From the NCBI RefSeq assembly GCF_005222835.1, contig NZ_STGA01000008.1, positions 62,001 through 126,000 of the forward strand: DNA of 64,000 nucleotides, in the 5' to 3' direction. The notes under the pieces are model-generated. The model did no database searches. It was not told where the DNA came from and worked only from the letters and a program-made list of their open reading frames with translations. Shown piece after piece: positions 7,795 through 17,085 of this stretch. Numbering within the stretch: position 1 is the first letter of the stretch; each line of letters opens with the position of its first letter. Position numbers and translations under genes: made by a program. This stretch comes from Rhizobium sp. FKY42 (GTDB lineage: Bacteria; Pseudomonadota; Alphaproteobacteria; Rhizobiales; Rhizobiaceae).

Positions 7795-10308
7795 GTGCCA
7801 ACTTTTTCGCCTAGTCTTGAAAAGGCGCTGCATCAGGCACTGACTTTCGCCAATGAGCGGCACCACGAATATGCAACGCTGGAGCATCTGTTGCTGGCGT
7901 TGATCGATGATGCCGATGCGGCGGCCGTTATGGGTGCTTGCAACGTCAACCTCGACGTTCTGCGCAAAACCGTCTCCGACTACATCGATAACGATCTTGC
8001 AAACCTCGTAACCGGCTATGATGAGGACTCCAAGCCGACCTCCGGCTTTCAGCGGGTCATCCAGCGAGCCGTCATTCACGTGCAATCCTCTGGCCGTGAA
8101 GAAGTGACAGGCGCCAACGTGCTGGTCGCGATTTTCGCTGAACGGGAAAGCCATGCCGCGTACTTCCTGCAAGAGCAGGAGATGACGCGCTATGATGCCG
8201 TTAACTACATTTCCCACGGGATAGGAAAGCGTCCGGGATCATCTCAAGTTCGCACGCCTCGCGGCGCTGAAGAAGGGGAAGCGGAAGCTAAGCCCGGTCG
8301 TGAACAGGACGAGGGAAATGCAAAGAAGGCGCAGGATGCTCTAACCGCCTACTGCGTCAACTTAAACGAAAAAGCAAAGAATGGCCGGATCGATCCGTTG
8401 ATCGGGCGTCATTCGGAAGTAAACCGTACAATCCAGGTTCTGTGCCGCCGTTCCAAAAACAACCCGCTTTACGTAGGCGATCCCGGTGTCGGCAAGACTG
8501 CTATTGCGGAAGGTCTGGCTAAGCGCATCGTTGAAGGTAAGGTGCCTGAAGCTCTGGCTGATGCGACCATATTCTCTCTGGATATGGGCACGCTGCTTGC
8601 CGGCACACGTTACCGTGGTGATTTTGAAGAGAGATTGAAGCAGGTCGTCAAGGAACTGGAAGAGTATCCGGGTGCCGTGTTGTTTATCGACGAGATCCAC
8701 ACGGTAATCGGAGCCGGTGCGACCTCCGGCGGCGCTATGGATGCTTCCAACCTGCTGAAGCCAGCCCTGTCTTCGGGTGCGATTCGCTGCATCGGCTCGA
8801 CGACCTACAAGGAATATCGGCAGTTCTTTGAAAAAGATCGGGCGCTTGTGCGGCGCTTCCAGAAGATTGATGTCAATGAGCCCTCAATCGAGGATGCGAT
8901 CGAGATCATGAAGGGCTTGAAGCCCTATTTCGAGGAGTATCACAAGCTCCGGTATTCGAACGACGCGATTAAATCTGCGGTTGAACTTTCGGCTCGCTAC
9001 ATCTCGGACCGGAAGCTTCCGGACAAGGCCATCGACGTTATTGATGAAACTGGAGCAGCTCAAATGCTGCTGCCTGCATCGAAACGTCGCAAATTGATTA
9101 CGGAAAAGGAGATCGAGGCCACCGTTGCTACGATGGCTCGTATCCCGCCCAAGACCGTATCCAAGGATGACGAGGCGGTTCTTGCCAACCTTGAGAAAGA
9201 GTTGCGATCTGTCGTCTATGGTCAGGACAATGCGATCGAGGCGCTAGCAACCGCAATCAAGTTGGCGCGGGCGGGCTTGCGCGAGCCGAACAAGCCGATT
9301 GGTTCCTATGTCTTTTCCGGCCCGACAGGCGTCGGCAAGACGGAGGTAGCCAAGCAGTTGGCGGCTTCTCTCGGCGTGGAACTGCTCCGCTTCGATATGT
9401 CGGAATATATGGAGCGCCACACGGTTTCGCGCCTGCTTGGGGCGCCTCCCGGCTATGTCGGTTTCGATCAGGGTGGTCTGTTGACGGATCAGGTCGATCA
9501 GCACCCGCATTCGGTCGTCCTGCTGGATGAGATCGAAAAGGCGCATCCAGATATCTACAACATCCTGTTGCAGGTGATGGATCACGGTTCCCTGACCGAT
9601 CATAACGGCAAGAAGATCGACTTCCGCAATGTGATTTTGATCATGACGACGAACGCTGGCGCGTCGGAAATGGCGAAAGCGGCGATCGGTTTCGGTTCTT
9701 CAAAGCGGACCGGAGAGGATGAGGAAGCTCTAAACCGACTGTTCACGCCGGAATTCCGCAATCGTCTCGATGCGACCATACCGTTTGCGCCGCTGCCAAC
9801 GGAAGTCATCCATCAGGTCGTTCAGAAGTTCGTCATGCAATTGGAAAGTCAGCTTTCCGAGCGCAATGTCACCTTCGATCTGCATCAAGACGCAATCGCT
9901 TGGCTGGCGGAGAAAGGCTACGACGAACGCATGGGTGCGCGCCCACTATCTCGCGTCATTCAGGAGCATATCAAAAAGCCGCTTGCGAATGAAATTCTCT
10001 TCGGTGCTCTGCGCAAGGGCGGGGTAGTGGAAGTCACCGTTGGCAAGAAGGAAGACGGCAAGGATGGTCTGGTTCTCAAATCCATTCCTGAAGCCGTGCC
10101 GGTGAAGCCAAAGCCTGAAGTGGAGGTTGAGGCCACTGAAGACAGCGGCTCGTCTAAGCAGAAAGCTGCAAAAGCCAAGGCATCCACAAAAGCCGACAGC
10201 AAGGAAAAGATGGTAAAGCCAAAGCTGCAGGATGGTGATGTCATAACGGACGAACCTTCCAAGCCGCGCAAAGGAAGTACGGTGCCAAGGGTTCCGAAAA
10301 AGAAGTGA
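7795..10308 (+). CDS. clpA: ClpA, ATPase subunit of the ClpAP protease
   Basis: AAA+ unfoldase of the ClpAP protease, 837 residues. Order: N-domain (about 1-150) that binds ClpS, first AAA module with Walker A GDPGVGKT near residue 230, second AAA module with Walker A GPTGVGKT near residue 510, then the D2-small domain. The translation start is GTG 7795 with AGGA upstream. After about residue 765 comes a roughly 70-residue Lys/Ala/Glu/Pro-rich tail absent from E. coli ClpA (758 residues). It looks disordered and could modulate substrates or partners. A terminator follows the stop by 17 bp. Confidence 0.96.
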   Translation: MPTFSPSLEKALHQALTFANERHHEYATLEHLLLALIDDADAAAVMGACNVNLDVLRKTVSDYIDNDLANLVTGYDEDSKPTSGFQRVIQRAVIHVQSSGREEVTGANVLVAIFAERESHAAYFLQEQEMTRYDAVNYISHGIGKRPGSSQVRTPRGAEEGEAEAKPGREQDEGNAKKAQDALTAYCVNLNEKAKNGRIDPLIGRHSEVNRTIQVLCRRSKNNPLYVGDPGVGKTAIAEGLAKRIVEGKVPEALADATIFSLDMGTLLAGTRYRGDFEERLKQVVKELEEYPGAVLFIDEIHTVIGAGATSGGAMDASNLLKPALSSGAIRCIGSTTYKEYRQFFEKDRALVRRFQKIDVNEPSIEDAIEIMKGLKPYFEEYHKLRYSNDAIKSAVELSARYISDRKLPDKAIDVIDETGAAQMLLPASKRRKLITEKEIEATVATMARIPPKTVSKDDEAVLANLEKELRSVVYGQDNAIEALATAIKLARAGLREPNKPIGSYVFSGPTGVGKTEVAKQLAASLGVELLRFDMSEYMERHTVSRLLGAPPGYVGFDQGGLLTDQVDQHPHSVVLLDEIEKAHPDIYNILLQVMDHGSLTDHNGKKIDFRNVILIMTTNAGASEMAKAAIGFGSSKRTGEDEEALNRLFTPEFRNRLDATIPFAPLPTEVIHQVVQKFVMQLESQLSERNVTFDLHQDAIAWLAEKGYDERMGARPLSRVIQEHIKKPLANEILFGALRKGGVVEVTVGKKEDGKDGLVLKSIPEAVPVKPKPEVEVEATEDSGSSKQKAAKAKASTKADSKEKMVKPKLQDGDVITDEPSKPRKGSTVPRVPKKK

Positions 10309-10324
10309 TCCGACAGGTTTATCG

Positions 10325-10350
10325 ATGCCGGGGATTTTCCCCGGCATTTT
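10325..10350 (+). terminator. Rho-independent terminator after clpA
   Basis: A 10-bp perfect stem (arms 10325-10334 and 10338-10347) with a 3-nt loop and a short T run closes the clpS-clpA transcript. Confidence 0.8.
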
Positions 10351-10457
10351 CAATTTCAGCATCACCTAATCGTGCGGGTTGTGTTAGACACCCCGCGTCG
10401 ACACAATTCCTACGCCAGCACTCTTTGGTTCTGCTGGCGTAGCGCTGGAAACGATTG

Positions 10458-11228
10458 ATGCAAGCTTCCCCGATTGAGTACCGCTCCAATGCCGCCTGGT
10501 TTGTGACTGGCATGCGCGGAATATTTTCCATCCCGGCCATGATCCTGATGACTTCGTTTGTCGGTTTCAGTGCTTTCGCTCTGGAGTCCGGGATTAGCCG
10601 TACGCAGGCTGTATTCATGACGCTGTCTGTCTGGGCGTTACCGGCCAAGATGATCTTGATCGGGACGATGACAAGCGGTGCACCCGTTGCTGCAAGCTTC
10701 CTGGCGGTGACGCTCTCTTCCATCCGTATGATGCCCATGGTGGCCTCCATCATGCCGGAAATGCGCAATGAGCGAAGTCCAACCTGGTTGCTTCTATTTC
10801 TGTCGCATTTTGTTGCGATAACCTCGTGGGTCTTTGCCATGCAGCACATGCAAAGCGTACCTCGAGACCGCAGGCTCTCCTATTTCGGAGGCTTTGCAAT
10901 AACGCTGACGCTACTGAACGGCGTGATCGTCGGTGTCTGTTATGGAATTGTCGCCCAATTTCCGCCCATTGTGGCCGGCGCGTTGTTCATGCTGACACCG
11001 ATTTATTTCTTCGCGTCGATTTGGGCCAGCGCTCGTCATTCTGTCGTCAAGCTCGCCTTTGTTGTCGGTGTCATTGGCGGACCGCTGATGGCGATGATCG
11101 AGCCCCGCTTTGACATTCTGTATGTGGGCATAGGTGGAGGAACGGCAGCTTACCTAATTGATCGCTACTTTATCAGGCATCGAAGGTTCAAGTCCTCAAA
11201 GGCGGACCCAAGGGAGGAGCTGCCATGA
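10458..11228 (+). CDS. azlC: AzlC family branched-chain amino acid exporter, large subunit
   Basis: Integral membrane protein of 256 residues with the AzlC fold (several hydrophobic helices, for example around 35-55, 60-80, 140-165 and 170-230). The family exports branched-chain amino acids and azaleucine together with the small partner AzlD. The ATG at 10458 is preceded by GGAA; a TTG one codon earlier is less likely. The stop overlaps the start of the azlD gene by four bases (ATGA), the usual pairing. Substrate specificity is inferred only from the family. Confidence 0.85.
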   Translation: MQASPIEYRSNAAWFVTGMRGIFSIPAMILMTSFVGFSAFALESGISRTQAVFMTLSVWALPAKMILIGTMTSGAPVAASFLAVTLSSIRMMPMVASIMPEMRNERSPTWLLLFLSHFVAITSWVFAMQHMQSVPRDRRLSYFGGFAITLTLLNGVIVGVCYGIVAQFPPIVAGALFMLTPIYFFASIWASARHSVVKLAFVVGVIGGPLMAMIEPRFDILYVGIGGGTAAYLIDRYFIRHRRFKSSKADPREELP

Positions 11229-11560
11229 CCGAGAACTGGTGGTGGGCATTTCTCGTTATCGCAGTTGCTGGATGGCTGGCCACGGATATCTGGCGCTGGC
11301 TCGGCGTTGTCGTTGGAAACCGGCTCGATGAAGACTCCGAGGGCCTGCAATGGGTACGGGCCGTTGCAACCGCGTTGGTGATGGCGGTGACCGCAAAACT
11401 GGTTGTCTTCCCCACCGGCACAATTGCTGATGCACCGCTTTGGCTCCGGGCAGGGGCAGTGGCAATTGGCTTCGTTGCTTTTCTAATAGCAGGCCAGCGG
11501 GTTATCGTCTGTGTGGTGGTGGCGCTTTTTTGTCTTGTCAGCGGACTGTTGATCGTCTGA
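11225..11560 (+). CDS. azlD: AzlD family branched-chain amino acid exporter, small subunit
   Basis: 111-residue membrane protein with about four hydrophobic segments, matching the AzlD family. It forms a two-component exporter with AzlC (the E. coli equivalent is YgaZH). It overlaps azlC by ATGA, so translation is likely coupled. No signal peptide. A large hairpin follows before the convergent HIT gene. Confidence 0.82.
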   Translation: MTENWWWAFLVIAVAGWLATDIWRWLGVVVGNRLDEDSEGLQWVRAVATALVMAVTAKLVVFPTGTIADAPLWLRAGAVAIGFVAFLIAGQRVIVCVVVALFCLVSGLLIV

Positions 11561-11631
11561 ACACGGACAGCAATCAAGGCAAAGAGCACAAGTTTCGACG
11601 AAATTTCGGATTCCGTCGACTGTGATGCGGT

Positions 11632-11664
11632 ATGCTCGGGCAACGCCTTGCACGACCCGAGCAT
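11632..11664. terminator. Bidirectional hairpin between azlD and the HIT gene
   Basis: A 9-bp perfect inverted repeat (arms 11632-11640 and 11656-11664, 15-nt loop) lies between two convergent genes. It has no clear T run on either side, so termination is plausible from position but not certain. Confidence 0.5.
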
Positions 11665-11670
11665 GAGCAA

Positions 11671-12093
11671 TCAGCTATTCAGCGCAGCACGGATCCGGGC
11701 GGCGTGGTCTGCTAGAATCGCCTGGTCCTCCATCTTGCCTGTATGTGGCTTCAAAGGTTGCCCTTCATGTCGGGGAATAACGTGAAAGTGCAGGTGAAAG
11801 ACCGTTTGTCCTGCAGCTGGCTCATTGAATTGCGCGATGAACACACCGTCTGCGTCAAAAGCTTCTTTCGCAGCAACGGCAAGCTTTTGAACGACCGTAA
11901 CCAGTTTGGAAAGCGTTGCCGGGTCTGCGTCCAGCAGGTTGCGTGAGCCCGACTTCGGGATCACCAAAAGATGCCCCGGAGCCTGCGGCATGACGTCCAT
12001 AAAAGCCAGCGTATCGTCGTCCTCATAAACCTTGTGGGAGGGGATGGTTCCGGCAATGATCTTGCTGAAGATGTTGTCTGGATCATACGTCAT
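11671..12093 (-). CDS. HIT family nucleotide hydrolase/transferase
   Basis: 140-residue histidine-triad protein. The catalytic HxHxH motif is visible as HLHFHVIP with histidines at 100, 102 and 104, and the family's N-terminal fold (CDIFSKI-like segment, here DNIFSKIIAG) is present. HINT-type members hydrolyse AMP-linked phosphoramidates such as adenylated lysine. It is the last gene of a four-gene minus-strand unit; its start overlaps the end of the COG3146 gene by 11 bp. Confidence 0.9.
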   Translation of the reverse strand: MTYDPDNIFSKIIAGTIPSHKVYEDDDTLAFMDVMPQAPGHLLVIPKSGSRNLLDADPATLSKLVTVVQKLAVAAKEAFDADGVFIAQFNEPAAGQTVFHLHFHVIPRHEGQPLKPHTGKMEDQAILADHAARIRAALNS

Positions 12094-13306
12094 CTATGTC
12101 TGTCTTTCCGATGTTTATGCGGTTGTTTTCAGATTGGTCGCCCTTCCGGAAAGGGCTGTGCTCACTGAGATACTCGCCAGCGTACTGCACTTCGCGCCGC
12201 TCCCTTTCAAGATAGTCTTCGATCGCGCGTCTGAGACCCGCATGGGCGATGAAGTGGCAGGAATGCGTGGTAACCGGCAGATAACCGCGGGCAAGCTTGT
12301 GTTCTCCCTGTGCACCCGCCTCGACCCGCTGCAATCCCTTGGCAAGAGCGAAATCGATCGCTTGGTGATAGCAGACTTCAAAATGCAGAAACGGATGATC
12401 CTCGATGCAGCCCCAATGACGACCGTACAGTGCGTCCTCGCCAATAAAGTTGATCGCACCTGCGATATAGCGGCCATTCCGTTTTGCCATGACGAGCAGG
12501 ATGTAATCCGGCATTCGCTCACCGATCAGCGAATAGAACTGCCGCGTAAGATAGGGCCGACCCCATTTGCGGCTGCCGGTATCCATGTAGAACGCGAAGA
12601 ACTGATCCCAAATATTTTCGGTCAGATCCGAGCCCGTCAACCATTCGATGGTGATGCCGTTTTCCACGGCAGCGCGGCGTTCCTTGCGCAGGTTCTTCCG
12701 CTTCGATGACGAGAGTTCATTCAGGAATTCATCGTGATTTGAATAGCCACGATTGATGAAGTGAAATTGCTGATCGGTCCTGTGCAAAAAGCGGGCTTGC
12801 TCCAGGAATGGCAACTCTCGCTCACTCAGAAACGTGATATGGGCGGAAGAAAGCCCCGTTTGCAGAGCGGCCGCAGCGACACCCTGAGCAAGTGCGGATC
12901 GCACCTCATCCGCTGACGATCCGTCGCGAGCCAACAGGCGAGGTCCGGTGGCCGGGGTGAAGGGTATGGAACACTGGAGCTTGGGATAGTAGCGACCACC
13001 GGCGCGCTCAAAGGCATCTGCCCAGCCGTGATCGAATACGTATTCTCCCTGACTATGGCTTTTCAGATAGGCAGGGACCGCCCCTAGCAGTACTCCCGCC
13101 TCGTCTTCGAGGAGCAGATGGTGACCCTGCCAGCCAGTCTTTGCGGTGGCCGAACCAGACTCTTCCAGGGAAGAGAGATAAGCGTGAGACAGGAATGGAT
13201 TATAGGGTGAGCCACCTCCGCGTCGAGCGCCTGTCAAATGCGACCACTGCTCACTAGCGATGTTCTGGAAAGATCGTTCGACGCGGATGGTGATTTCTTC
13301 AGTCAT
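12083..13306 (-). CDS. COG3146 GNAT/FemAB-like acyltransferase family protein
   Basis: 407-residue cytoplasmic protein of the COG3146 (DUF482) family, annotated as peptidogalycan biosynthesis protein or GNAT N-acetyltransferase-like. The motif-rich central and C-terminal parts (SSKRKNLRKERR, AGAINFIGEDALYGRHWGC, YHQAIDFAL, GLQRVEAGAQGEHK) match family conservation as I recall it. The FemAB relation suggests amino acyl or acyl transfer, but no activity is established. It sits between ugpQ (12-bp gap) and the HIT gene (11-bp overlap). Confidence 0.8.
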   Translation of the reverse strand: MTEEITIRVERSFQNIASEQWSHLTGARRGGGSPYNPFLSHAYLSSLEESGSATAKTGWQGHHLLLEDEAGVLLGAVPAYLKSHSQGEYVFDHGWADAFERAGGRYYPKLQCSIPFTPATGPRLLARDGSSADEVRSALAQGVAAAALQTGLSSAHITFLSERELPFLEQARFLHRTDQQFHFINRGYSNHDEFLNELSSSKRKNLRKERRAAVENGITIEWLTGSDLTENIWDQFFAFYMDTGSRKWGRPYLTRQFYSLIGERMPDYILLVMAKRNGRYIAGAINFIGEDALYGRHWGCIEDHPFLHFEVCYHQAIDFALAKGLQRVEAGAQGEHKLARGYLPVTTHSCHFIAHAGLRRAIEDYLERERREVQYAGEYLSEHSPFRKGDQSENNRINIGKTDIDDV

Positions 13307-13318
13307 TTACGCAGCGTT

Positions 13319-14041
13319 TCAGCTTTCTCGTGGGTCGAAACCCTCGAATGTCATCTGGTCTGCATGAGTATAGGTATGCGCCCGCGCGTTTTCATCCCTG
13401 ACCGTCCAGGTGATGACGGGAATTCCGCGGCTTCGTTGAGCATCAACGAAACTGTTCGGCAAGTGTGACCAATGGTAGGAAATAAAGTCCAGACCAGCCT
13501 GCATGGCTTCATCATGTTCGAAGAACTTGTCCGGATCATTCCCTTCCGCTGTCAGGCCGACCGGATAGGAGGATCCTGCGCGTTTCAGCGCGAAAAGCAG
13601 ATGATGATCGAAGCTCATCAACGCCACTTTGCCCTGATAGCCTTCCAAAACCTCTAGAACGGCTTCGGCAAATCCATCGTCATCTTCTTCCGTGCGACCC
13701 TTCAGCTCAATAACCAGGGGAACTTTGCCCTTCACGAGATCCAGCATCTGGCGCAGTCTTGGAATCTTGTCGCCGGTTCCCCCAACAGACAACAGACCGA
13801 GCTCAGCCGCGGATTTTTCTCGCACGTCTCCTGAAATGCCGCAGAGGCGTTCAAGCGTGTGGTCATGAAAGACCATAGGCACGCTGTCTGAAGACAGTTG
13901 GATATCGCACTCAATGGCGAAACTGGCTTCAACCGCCCGTGAGAATGCGGACAGGGTGTTTTCCCAGACTTTTCTGTTCTGATCATGAAACCCGCGATGG
14001 GCGACAGGGATATCTTTGATCCAATCAGAGTTCATGCTCAT
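13319..14041 (-). CDS. ugpQ: Glycerophosphodiester phosphodiesterase
   Basis: 240-residue GDPD family enzyme hydrolysing glycerophosphodiesters to glycerol 3-phosphate and an alcohol. The active-site signature is present: AHRGFHDQN with His15 near the N-terminus, the IECDIQL Glu/Asp pair, and FHDHTLER with the second histidine. No signal peptide, so it is a cytoplasmic UgpQ type. Start ATG 14041 overlaps the stop of ridA by four bases (ATGA), supporting this start over a second ATG at 14035. Confidence 0.88.
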   Translation of the reverse strand: MSMNSDWIKDIPVAHRGFHDQNRKVWENTLSAFSRAVEASFAIECDIQLSSDSVPMVFHDHTLERLCGISGDVREKSAAELGLLSVGGTGDKIPRLRQMLDLVKGKVPLVIELKGRTEEDDDGFAEAVLEVLEGYQGKVALMSFDHHLLFALKRAGSSYPVGLTAEGNDPDKFFEHDEAMQAGLDFISYHWSHLPNSFVDAQRSRGIPVITWTVRDENARAHTYTHADQMTFEGFDPRES

Positions 14042-14508
14042 GCTTCAATTTCCACGATGGCATCGATTTCGACCGCGGCGTTGAAGGGAAGGGCGGCCAT
14101 GCCGACGGCGGCCCGAGCATGTTTGCCTGGCGCGCCCAGAACGTTGGCGATGAGATTGGAGGCGCCGTTCATCACGATATGTTGTTCAACAAAGCCAGGC
14201 GCGGAGGCTATGAAGCCGTTCAGCTTGAGCACTTGCCGGATACGGCTCAAATCTCCACCCAAGGCGGCTTTGGCTTGGGCAAGAATGTTGATAGCGCAAA
14301 GTTCAGCCGCACGCTGGGCTGTCGGCACGTCAACTTCAGTGCCAACAAGCCCGGTTATTGCAATTTTTCCGCCTTCAATTGGCAATTGGCCCGAGATGTA
14401 GAGAGTGTTGCCGCTTATCGTGAATGGCACGTAGTTCGCAGCTGGCGCGGCTGCTACGGGCAATTCGACTCCCAAATCCTTGAGCCGTGTTTCGATGGCT
14501 GCGGACAT
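14038..14508 (-). CDS. RidA family enamine/imine deaminase
   Basis: 156-residue member of the RidA (YjgF/YER057c/UK114) family, which hydrolyses reactive 2-aminoacrylate and other enamines. It is of the longer subgroup with an N-terminal extension (ETRLKDLGVELP) and the YISGQLP segment. It lacks the ARG-containing catalytic segment of classical RidA in the usual form, so deaminase activity is not assured. First gene of the ridA-ugpQ-COG3146-HIT unit, divergent from eipB. Confidence 0.85.
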   Translation of the reverse strand: MSAAIETRLKDLGVELPVAAAPAANYVPFTISGNTLYISGQLPIEGGKIAITGLVGTEVDVPTAQRAAELCAINILAQAKAALGGDLSRIRQVLKLNGFIASAPGFVEQHIVMNGASNLIANVLGAPGKHARAAVGMAALPFNAAVEIDAIVEIEA

Positions 14509-14620
14509 TTCATTCTCCTGTTTGATTGTAAAATTGACGCGATTCCGTCACACATGAAAGACGCACTGCTATCGTGGCGTACATATAACATCGTGGGCTG
14601 AGTCCCATAGGAGATTGTGG

Positions 14621-15457
14621 ATGAACCGTTACGACCTCGCTGGTGTTTTTTACGCCTCGACCCTGCTCTTTGCTTCCGGGGCAGCTCACGCTGGCGTCGA
14701 AACTGCACTTTCGCTCGTTCCCCATCGTGCCGTTTATGATCTGAAGCTGAAGGACTTGTCCGATCGATCCGGCATTGAAGGCATGTTCGGGCGCATGGTC
14801 TACGAGTTCACGGGCTCGGCCTGCAGCGGGTTCACGACCAATTTCCGCTTCGTCACCAAGATCGACACGGGCGAGGAGCAACGCGTTACCGATCAGCAGA
14901 CGACAACCTTCGAGAACATCAAAACGCGTCAATTCCGCTTCGACACCAAGTCTTTCACGGATGAAAAACTGGACAAGCAGGTGACCGGCGAGGCGACTGA
15001 CGCGAAAACCAATCTTGCGATCTCACTTGCCAAGCCGGACAAGCGGGATGTGACGCTGACGCCTTCGCAGTTTCCGACGGAGCACATGCTGGAGGTCATC
15101 GACCATGCCAAGCAGGGCAAGCGGTTTTTCGAGGCGCGGGTTTTTGACGGCTCCGAAGACGGCGACAAGAGCCTGCTGACGTCCACGATTGTCGGCGCGC
15201 AGCAGCAGCCGAAGGCCGATGACGAGGAAGCACAGCTTGCCGGCGAATTTGCCAAAACACCGTACTGGCCGGTCACGATTGCCTATTACAACGAGGATGC
15301 CCGATCCGATTCTACACCTGTCTACCGTATGTCGTTCAAGCTCTACGACAACGGCATCACGCGCGACCTGACCATGGATTATGGAGATTTCGTGCTTTCC
15401 GGGACGCTTTCGAAGCTTGAAGTTCTGGGGAAGCCATCGCAGGAAAAATGCAACTGA
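14621..15457 (+). CDS. eipB: EipB family (DUF1849) periplasmic envelope integrity protein
   Basis: 278-residue secreted protein with a signal peptide cleaved near residue 24 (AAHA-GVE) and a DUF1849 domain. It opens with the characteristic LVPHRAVYDLKL segment and carries two widely spaced cysteines, in SACSGF and near the C-terminus in EKCN. That pair fits the disulfide reported for Brucella EipB, a beta-spiral periplasmic protein needed for envelope integrity. The start is ATG 14621 with AGGAG seven bases upstream; a TTG two codons earlier is rejected. Divergent from ridA. Confidence 0.88.
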   Translation: MNRYDLAGVFYASTLLFASGAAHAGVETALSLVPHRAVYDLKLKDLSDRSGIEGMFGRMVYEFTGSACSGFTTNFRFVTKIDTGEEQRVTDQQTTTFENIKTRQFRFDTKSFTDEKLDKQVTGEATDAKTNLAISLAKPDKRDVTLTPSQFPTEHMLEVIDHAKQGKRFFEARVFDGSEDGDKSLLTSTIVGAQQQPKADDEEAQLAGEFAKTPYWPVTIAYYNEDARSDSTPVYRMSFKLYDNGITRDLTMDYGDFVLSGTLSKLEVLGKPSQEKCN

Positions 15458-15483
15458 GATCTGAGGCAGGCGGGCTGCATATC

Positions 15484-15837
15484 TTACTTGCAGGTGAAGG
15501 TGCCGCCCGTCTTCATGTCGAGTTGCTGAGTGCAGGTCGATACTTTCTGCTTGATTTCGATCATCAGAGGTTTTTCTGATGATCGATAGCGGCACGCTAT
15601 GGTGAGCGTTCGGCCTTCCTTGTAGACGGAACTCACTTGCCAGACCGCTTTTCCTCTGGTCGCACTTCCTGATGACTGGTCTGGCGCGAGCACCACATTA
15701 TCTGCCACCAGACCATCGAACAGCTCTATGGAAAGCAGCGGATCCGATGCACGACCGGGGCAACCGGGATCCGAGGCATGGGCAGTCGATGCTGCAAACA
15801 GAGATACAAAACCCAGAACAATTGCAGGTTTGTTCAT
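15484..15837 (-). CDS. Small secreted protein, STY0301-like
   Basis: 117-residue protein with a Sec signal peptide (cleavage near STAHA-SDP, residue 21) and four cysteines in the mature part, likely forming disulfides in the periplasm. The WQVSSVYKEGRTLTIACRYR and STC segments resemble the STY0301 family of unknown function. It converges on eipB and has its own upstream region, shared divergently with rpsB. No role can be assigned from sequence. Confidence 0.65.
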   Translation of the reverse strand: MNKPAIVLGFVSLFAASTAHASDPGCPGRASDPLLSIELFDGLVADNVVLAPDQSSGSATRGKAVWQVSSVYKEGRTLTIACRYRSSEKPLMIEIKQKVSTCTQQLDMKTGGTFTCK

Positions 15838-15944
15838 TCAACACTCCCCAGTCAGCTTTTAAGAAGCCTGCAAAATTCCAGACTTTATGTCTGTGTAGGA
15901 GAAGCAATCTCCAGAGCCGGGAAGTTAAAATAACACTCCGGGTC

Positions 15945-15973
15945 TTGCAATTGGATGACAAGGCGGTTATGCG
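15945..15973 (+). promoter_or_regulatory. Candidate sigma-70 promoter for rpsB
   Basis: A TTGCAA hexamer at 15945-15950 and TATGCG at 15968-15973 are separated by 17 bp, giving a 5' leader of about 115 nt before rpsB. The leader is GC-rich and could fold, as expected if ribosomal protein S2 controls its own mRNA. Assigned by eye only. Confidence 0.4.
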
Positions 15974-16094
15974 CACCGTCATTCCACACGCGAAGCTTGG
16001 GATTGGCCGGGAGAAATCCGGTCTGTTCCGCCGGTGGCTGTTTATGCAGCTGTTCGTTTCGCGGGGGTTAAACCGGAAACTAGGAGTATAAGGC

Positions 16095-16862
16095 ATGGCA
16101 TTGCCTGATTTCAGCATGCGTCAGCTTTTGGAAGCTGGCGTCCACTTCGGTCACCAGACACATCGCTGGAACCCGAAGATGAAGCCGTACATCTTCGGCG
16201 ATCGTAATAACATTCACATTATCGACCTGGCGCAGACCGTTCCTATGCTGTCGCGCGCCCTGCAGGTGATTTCCGACACGGTTGCTCGTGGCGGTCGCGT
16301 CCTGTTCGTTGGCACCAAGCGTCAGGCTTCTGAACTGATCGCCGACTCTGCCAAGCGTTCTGCCCAGTACTACGTCAACTCCCGTTGGCTCGGCGGCATG
16401 ATGACGAACTGGAAGACCATCTCCAATTCGATTCAGCGCCTGCGCAAGCTCGACGAAATCCTGAACTCCGAAGCCCAGGGCTTCACGAAGAAGGAGCGTC
16501 TGAACCTTGAGCGCGAGCGCGAGAAGCTGGAGAAGGCTCTCGGCGGTATCCGTGACATGGGCGGCACGCCGGACCTGATGTTCATCATCGATACCAACAA
16601 GGAAAAGATCGCTATCGACGAAGCCAAGCGCCTGGGTATCCCGGTTGTCGCTATCATCGACTCGAACTGCGATCCGGACCTCATCGACTACCCGATTCCA
16701 GGTAACGACGACGCTTCACGCGCAATTTCGCTTTATTGCGACCTCGTTGCTCGCGCCGCGATCGACGGTTTGGCTCGCCAGCAGGGCGCTTCCGGTCGCG
16801 ATATCGGCGCATCTGCCGATGCACCGATCGAGCCGGCTCTGGCTGACGAAGCTCAGGCTTAA
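16095..16862 (+). CDS. rpsB: 30S ribosomal protein S2
   Basis: Ribosomal protein uS2 of 255 residues, binding late to the 30S subunit. The N-terminus [20 protein letters not shown] and the central [10 protein letters not shown] segment are diagnostic. A short C-terminal tail ([10 protein letters not shown]) extends beyond the core. ATG 16095 has AGGAGTATAAGGC upstream. It heads the conserved rpsB-tsf-pyrH-frr-uppS-cdsA order. A 223-bp spacer with a hairpin separates it from tsf. Confidence 0.99.
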   Translation: MALPDFSMRQLLEAGVHFGHQTHRWNPKMKPYIFGDRNNIHIIDLAQTVPMLSRALQVISDTVARGGRVLFVGTKRQASELIADSAKRSAQYYVNSRWLGGMMTNWKTISNSIQRLRKLDEILNSEAQGFTKKERLNLEREREKLEKALGGIRDMGGTPDLMFIIDTNKEKIAIDEAKRLGIPVVAIIDSNCDPDLIDYPIPGNDDASRAISLYCDLVARAAIDGLARQQGASGRDIGASADAPIEPALADEAQA

Positions 16863-16897
16863 TTCACTGGGGAGCTTCGGCTCTTCGTTCCATGATT

Positions 16898-16924
16898 TGA
16901 AGGTCGCCCCTGTGGCGGCCTTCA
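16898..16924 (+). terminator. Stem-loop between rpsB and tsf
   Basis: An 11-bp stem with one wobble pair (arms 16898-16908 and 16914-16924, 5-nt loop) follows rpsB by 36 bp. It lacks a T run, so it is probably an attenuator or processing site that sets the S2 to EF-Ts ratio rather than a full stop. Confidence 0.5.
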
Positions 16925-17085
16925 TTCGAATGTAGACGCTCCGTGGCCAAGTGCACGCTGTTGATAGCTTGATGCGCCGGAGTGCCATTCATAACGCTGT
17001 TATAGTCCCGAGTACATTCGTGCTCCAAATTGGCGCCGGTTTCCGATTCCAGCAGGCGCATCCGACAAATCGATAAGAGGCGAAA

